NCBI GenBank assembly: GCA_021029095.1
Contig: JAJOHG010000034.1
Location: 124,001 to 188,000 of the forward strand
Direction: 5' to 3'
Length of the DNA: 64,000 bases
Source: Phellopilus nigrolimitatus
Taxonomy: Eukaryota; Basidiomycota; Agaricomycetes; Hymenochaetales; Hymenochaetaceae
Positions 59,862 through 64,000 of this stretch are shown one piece after another. The position numbers and the translations under genes were made by a program. The notes beneath the pieces are model-generated. The model made no database searches. It had not been told where the DNA came from and saw only the letters and a program-made list of their open reading frames with translations. Position 1 is the stretch's first letter; every line of letters begins with the position of its first letter.

Positions 59862-60379
59862 CTAGAGAGAAAACGACTCAGGGATAGGGTTGGATGAGAG
59901 CGTGGGAACGAGGGCGAGTGTCCGCCCGATATCGCGTAACAGGACGAAGCAGAACCGTCGATCACAGTTTGCGGCAGTGTTACCACTAAATATTAAATTA
60001 GTCTTTTTTGTCGGATGATCTCGGATTTGAGGCATTCACCACTCATCGGTGAGCAGTGAATGCCAACCAAGTCAATTCACCATTCATTGCTCATTGATGA
60101 GGCATTTTATTAGAGTTAAATAGATAAAAGTTCACTGTTCATCAATGACTGGGCACGAACCTTAGTGCCGTACGAAGGAAGTACCTAGATACTTAGTCTA
60201 GCTGACGACGAGTCCGTGGAACAAGACGAGTGATGAGCAAAGAGAAAAGGGGAGGTTGTAGAAGAAGAAACGGGTGCGAGGACGGGGACGGGGACGGCAA
60301 CAGGGAAAAGGAAAACAGGAAGAGAGAGAGAAAAAAAGAAGGGACGACTGGATTTGGGGATCTGGGGAGAGGACGGCGC
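59862..60379. other. Spacer with hairpin and related repeats
   Basis: About 520 bases. It contains the hairpin at 60031-60064 and further CATTCATTG/CATTGATGAG-type half copies up to about 60150 in both orientations. The PB1 start expected for the neighbouring gene is not here. Confidence 0.5.
60031..60064. repeat. Hairpin-forming inverted repeat
   Basis: GGCATTCAC and GTGAATGCC form a 9-base stem. Inside it CTCA and TGAG form a second 4-base stem around a TCGG loop. Related half-copies follow within 100 bases. Confidence 0.75.
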
Positions 60380-62044
60380 TTAGAGATCGACTGCCAAGGG
60401 GAAGATGTTGGCCTTGAAGCCAAACGTGTGCAGGCGCTTGAGGAGGAAGTTGATGGAGGTTACGAACGTGCAGTCCGTGACGGCGGCTCCATCTCCGCCT
60501 GTGAGTATGCCGCAGATGCGACCCACGGCGTCCACAACCATCGCTCCGGAATCTCCAGGCTCGGAGAACGCACCAGATTTTGAGTTGCGAGGCAGTGCGG
60601 CTACCTCTCTCGACACCCCACTGGGTATTACCTTAGAGGGCTCTCGAACAAAGGAACGTATGGTGTTGAGGCGGCCGACCGTGAGTCCAGAGGTGTTGCC
60701 CCTCTTCAGGACCATGATGACGGCATTGTTGTCGTGGTCTTGAGTCCCCGGATGAGGCTTGAACATCTCCTGGTCCGAGACGGTGCCGTGGCACTTGAGA
60801 AGACGGTCGCCAGGGTAATCGAACGATCCCGGGTTGACGGTGTGCGGGTACATCCAGGCCGTAAGGTCGTCAACCGCGATGGAGCCAAGGTCGATGGCAT
60901 TGCCGACGAAGTTCAGCTTGGAGATTTTGGAGGAGTAAATCTGGACAACGGCCCAGTCATCGGTGAAGCCGTCGTCGCCGAAGCCGAAGCTGATGGGGGG
61001 CGACAAGACGACGTGACCAATGACCCGATTGCCCTCATCCGCCCAATCTCTGACAACGTCGGCAAGCAGCTGCTCGAACGCCTTAATTGCCTTTGTTGCC
61101 TCATCCATCCTGAGCTGTGCCGCAGCCCGCTCAGCAGCTGCCACTTGCTTGTCATCCATCGCATTCGCCAGCTCCAAACTCCGTTTGACCTGCTTCATGA
61201 TGATGCCCTTGCCACCGATCGCGGCCTTGATAGCGTTGACACGAGCCTTGAAGGCGTTCTCTCCCAACAACATGACGAGCCTACGAGGCGCACCAGTGCC
61301 TTCCTTGTACCTGTACAGCTCGTTTGTCTCCTCATGGGGGTTAAAGAGGACGTGTCTCGCGGTGAGCATGAAGAGGGCGCCGGGCTTGGTACTGTCGATG
61401 AAGAAAAAACCTCCGGTCCCCTCGAAGTTGGTCGACTTGGCATTGCAGATGGGGAGACCGAGGGAAGTGGAGAAGGGCTCGTGGAGGGCGGCGGCAGGAT
61501 TAGAGTTGAGAGCGGGTTTGTACATCATGGCAGCGCGGGTAAACTTGGACTCGCGGATTTCGACATGGATGTCGAGAATTCCGTTTTCAACAAGGATAGA
61601 TCGGCAACCGAGGGCGACATCGATGCCGAGCTCGTGAGAGAGAGAGCCAGGCTCGACTCCTACGAGGATGACGGCGGGAGGGAAAGGTTGACCGACTATG
61701 CCGATGCGAAGGGGGGTCATAGTGGTCCACTGGACTCCATTCTCCAATTTCTCTTGCAGATAAAGATCCATGGCGGGACCGACTCGCCCCTCCCAGACCT
61801 CGTTGAGAAGATGCGGGCCAAGAGGCGTCAGCTCCTTGGGAATCAAATACGCTTCTAGACCCGTCGGCTTCATCCAGACGTCACAACTGGAGCGTGCAAT
61901 CAGGCGGGGCTTGGACGGCAGTCCATAGAAATAATTCGCCGCTTCGACGTCTGAAGGAAGGTAGGGAGCATTGGGGGCCGGATCGGGGACGGTGTGGTTG
62001 GACAAGAAAATTGGGATAGAGGGACTGGAGTCGTTCTGGGTCAT
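60380..62044 (-). CDS. Intronless trypsin-like serine protease-fold protein
   Basis: A single open frame of 554 residues with the start ATG at 62044 in a strong context (GCCATGACC). The N-terminal 250 residues have no domain I can name (WEGRVGPAMDLYLQ, VGVEPGSLSHELGID). The rest carries a chymotrypsin-like triad: His in FMLTARHVLF, Asp in FTDDWAVVQIY and Ser in SEPGDSGAMVVDAVGRICGI. Between His and Asp there is a long helical insert (MDDKQVAAAERAAAQLRMDE) that would be a coiled coil. There is no signal peptide, so a cytosolic role is likely. Among intron-rich neighbours, the lack of any intron stands out. Activity is inferred from the triad only. Confidence 0.72.
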   Translation of the reverse strand: MTQNDSSPSIPIFLSNHTVPDPAPNAPYLPSDVEAANYFYGLPSKPRLIARSSCDVWMKPTGLEAYLIPKELTPLGPHLLNEVWEGRVGPAMDLYLQEKLENGVQWTTMTPLRIGIVGQPFPPAVILVGVEPGSLSHELGIDVALGCRSILVENGILDIHVEIRESKFTRAAMMYKPALNSNPAAALHEPFSTSLGLPICNAKSTNFEGTGGFFFIDSTKPGALFMLTARHVLFNPHEETNELYRYKEGTGAPRRLVMLLGENAFKARVNAIKAAIGGKGIIMKQVKRSLELANAMDDKQVAAAERAAAQLRMDEATKAIKAFEQLLADVVRDWADEGNRVIGHVVLSPPISFGFGDDGFTDDWAVVQIYSSKISKLNFVGNAIDLGSIAVDDLTAWMYPHTVNPGSFDYPGDRLLKCHGTVSDQEMFKPHPGTQDHDNNAVIMVLKRGNTSGLTVGRLNTIRSFVREPSKVIPSGVSREVAALPRNSKSGAFSEPGDSGAMVVDAVGRICGILTGGDGAAVTDCTFVTSINFLLKRLHTFGFKANIFPLAVDL

Positions 62045-62552
62045 GGCGATGCGAGTAGCAATGTAGGTCTCGGTGGTAGACACTAGACACTAGAGAAGGG
62101 AGAAAACACGGAAGAAAAAAAAGGTCAGAACGGAGAGAGACGGGACGCACTTTGTTACACGGTAAACACGGGTATGAGAAAAGCGAAGACAATTTTGCAC
62201 ATCGAGCCTGTTCGAGCCTGATACGAGGTCAAGCACGCCCTGGCATCTTATCTGGGGGGACTCTGGCGTAGCGGAGGAAAAAAAAAACAGGCGTGCGAGG
62301 ACAGCGAGAGCGATGATCCAGAAGACACGCGCCAGACTTCGCCGACGAACATGTGGAGTTGTCAGTGACAGAGACGGCGAGGACGGCAACAGCGAGCACA
62401 AGGAGTTTGACGGCGAGCAGGAGGCCGAGGCGGGAGGAAGTCGAAACCAAGTACAATTTGAAACCAAGTACGGAAGGACCCTAAACATGGGAATTTCTTC
62501 TTACTTAATCACCCCTCTCGTCATCGTGGTCGTCGCCGCTGCCGCTGCCATT
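62045..62552. other. Spacer between the protease-like gene and the SNF5 relic
   Basis: About 500 bases, divergent. No gene supported. Confidence 0.5.
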
Positions 62553-64000
62553 CGTCGTTCCCACCGCCGCCCTCTTCCCTCGTCCCCGCTGCCGCCCAAC
62601 AGCAGATGCAGTGCCAGGCAGTCGCCGCCGACAACGGAGGTTCTGGCGCAGTACCTGGACCTGTCTGTGGTCGGGCCAGGGATTGATGCTCAGCAGACGC
62701 AAATGTCAGGACAGTCACCACTCGCCGAATCTGGCCGCGCAAATGGCTATGCAGCACATGAAAGGCACGCCCGTGCGTCCCAACGTGCCCATCGCCTCCG
62801 TGACGGGAAGGAGCAGCGTCCCTGCTGTCCGGTTCGGCGGGGGGATGACGGACGTCGGTGGCGGCGTCCCGCCATTGCTGCCCGGTACACCTGTGCCGTT
62901 GAGTCCTGGCCGCGGGCTCGCCTGCCGGACTTGCTGCGCCCGCCCATGTCCAAGGAGTGCTGCCCACAACGAGCTTGTCGTCCTCGAGCATCAGCCCTAC
63001 ACTCTCCGCCCCGGTGAATAGCGCCACCGCGCCCAGTGGCAGCAGCGCGGCGTCCACCACCGGCTTGCCGCCGCTTCCCGCGAACGTGCAGGTCAACCCG
63101 TCCGTGACGTGCATGTCGGCGGTGCCGCTCGCGCAGGCGCATCCCGGAGCTGTCCGCGGGCGAGATCCCGGAGATCCAGGAGTGGATGGTGCCGGACCGC
63201 GCGTACGAGGCGCGCTTCCGCGGGATGGCCAGGTGCGCGAAGGCGGAGCTCGCTGCGGAGCCTGCAAGCATGCGCGCGCGCTGGTGGGAGAATAATGTGC
63301 TGGTCGAGGCTGGGGTCGCCGTGCGCCGTCGGAAGGAGAAGTTTGATCTTGTACACCCGCACGTCCCGGGCTCGTGCGAGGGCGGCAGTAAGAAGGCGAG
63401 GAGTCGCGAGAGGTTGAAGGTGCCTGGGAAACTAAAGCTGGGCGAGGCGAAACGCGTGGAGCAGCTCGCTCTCGAGTTCTATGTCAAGCACCATAAATAT
63501 TGCGATACGTTTGTGTAGAACTTGAATGGTGCGAAAAAATAGCAGTCTCATTCTGTTCTCTTTTGCTGATCTCGCTTATTATTGTTGCTGGCAGACCCGG
63601 TCGTAACGCCCGAAGCCTTCGTGCAGTCGGTCATAGACGACTATGGCCTCTCCTCGAGCTATCACGCAACCATCGCCAAGTCGATACAGAAACAGCTGGC
63701 CAGCAACGACGTGTCCGTCGCACCTACAGAAAGCACGCCGGAAGTTGCGCGCGGGTCCCTGCAGGGCCCCGACACGGAGTGGTGGGCGTCCTGGCGGAAG
63801 CATCTGCGCAATAAGGATAGCTACGTCCGCACGCACGCGCTGTCGCAGAGCGTGCCGGAGCCGCAGGGCCACGCGGAGAAGCGGCTCAAGTTCGCGTCGG
63901 CGGAGGATGCAGCGAAGGACACGCGGGCGTCGCACAATGAGGACTCGTTGGTGGACGTCGAGATGACTGAGGTCAATGAGGATAAGATGTACGAGGAGAT
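62553..64000 (+). pseudogene. SNF5/INI1 homologue, disrupted; continues past window end
   Basis: SNF5 is a core SWI/SNF chromatin-remodelling subunit. This locus matches it in order but in changing frames: NLAAQMAMQHMKGTPVRPNV and SVTGRSSVPAVRFGGG (frame 1), a shift near 62905, then VLPTTSLSSSSISPTLSAPV and LPPLPANVQVNPSVT, a shift near 63138, then IPELSAGEIPEIQEWM, RRRKEKFDLVHPH and LEFYVKHHKYCDTFV. A TAG at 63516-63518 replaces the Trp of the conserved FVWNLND. The intron after AATG is kept (GTGCGA..GGCAG) and DPVVTPEAFVQSVIDDYGLS follows in the SNF5 frame. At least two frameshifts (a third is possible near 62720) and one stop point to a DNA-level duplicate that has decayed. A functional SNF5 should exist elsewhere. 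Confidence 0.7.

Noticed and set aside
60734..61858. 374-codon plus-strand open frame
   Set aside because: It lies antisense to the serine protease-like gene; its composition mirrors that gene's codon bias and it has no motif.
62521..63267. 248-codon minus-strand open frame
   Set aside because: Antisense to the SNF5 similarity; high GC makes long chance frames common here.
1..64000. CRISPR arrays, bacterial operons or phage genes
   Set aside because: No regularly spaced repeats or prokaryotic gene organisation; the window is clearly eukaryotic.

Overview
The window looks like nuclear DNA of a filamentous basidiomycete, most likely an Agaricomycete. Nearly every gene is cut by many introns of about 45-70 bases with GT..AG (sometimes GC..AG) ends and short exons. 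The gene families are also typical: a class I hydrophobin, a Zn2Cys6 regulator, TKL-like kinases, HSPA12-like Hsp70s, a DUF1479 protein and fungal clade-2 histidine phosphatases. There are no operons. Genes lie on both strands with 250-1500 base spacers.

Layout. 1-4.3 kb: two tandem membrane-anchored histidine phosphatases (the first is cut by the window edge). 5.3-9.5 kb: a DUF1479 dioxygenase-like gene and an aldo/keto reductase, both minus. 10-13 kb: a small unknown gene with a duplicated exon-intron unit, and a decayed reading frame. 13.0-14.7 kb: a four-exon hydrophobin and an ABM-type monooxygenase. 15.5-24.3 kb: an old tandem segmental duplication. Its unit is tRNA-Thr, an acidic unknown gene and a mitochondrial carrier. 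The left carrier is a relic and the right tRNA is reduced to its 3' half. 24.6-35.1 kb: housekeeping block with a REX4-like exonuclease, a kinase-pseudokinase fusion, TIM50 and EPL1. 35-42.9 kb: gene-poor, with one SDR gene and doubtful exons. 42.9-44.8 kb: inositol-3-phosphate synthase. 45.08-46.85 kb: an element with terminal inverted repeats and a 7-base target-site duplication that carries a piece of an Hsp90 gene. 47-52.3 kb: a small unknown gene and a Zn2Cys6 transcription factor. 52.7-57.9 kb: two tandem HSPA12-like Hsp70 genes. 58.7-64 kb: a 5'-truncated ZZ/PB1-type gene, an intronless trypsin-like protein gene, and a SNF5 homologue broken by frameshifts and a stop codon.

The main theme is local duplication followed by decay. 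There are three tandem paralogue pairs (phosphatases, acidic proteins, Hsp70s), one duplicated exon-intron unit, several pseudogenes and one mobile element with a captured host fragment. Intact housekeeping genes (TIM50, EPL1, REX4, INO1, carrier) sit between these plastic stretches. All splice sites were read by eye; small shifts in exon ends are possible.
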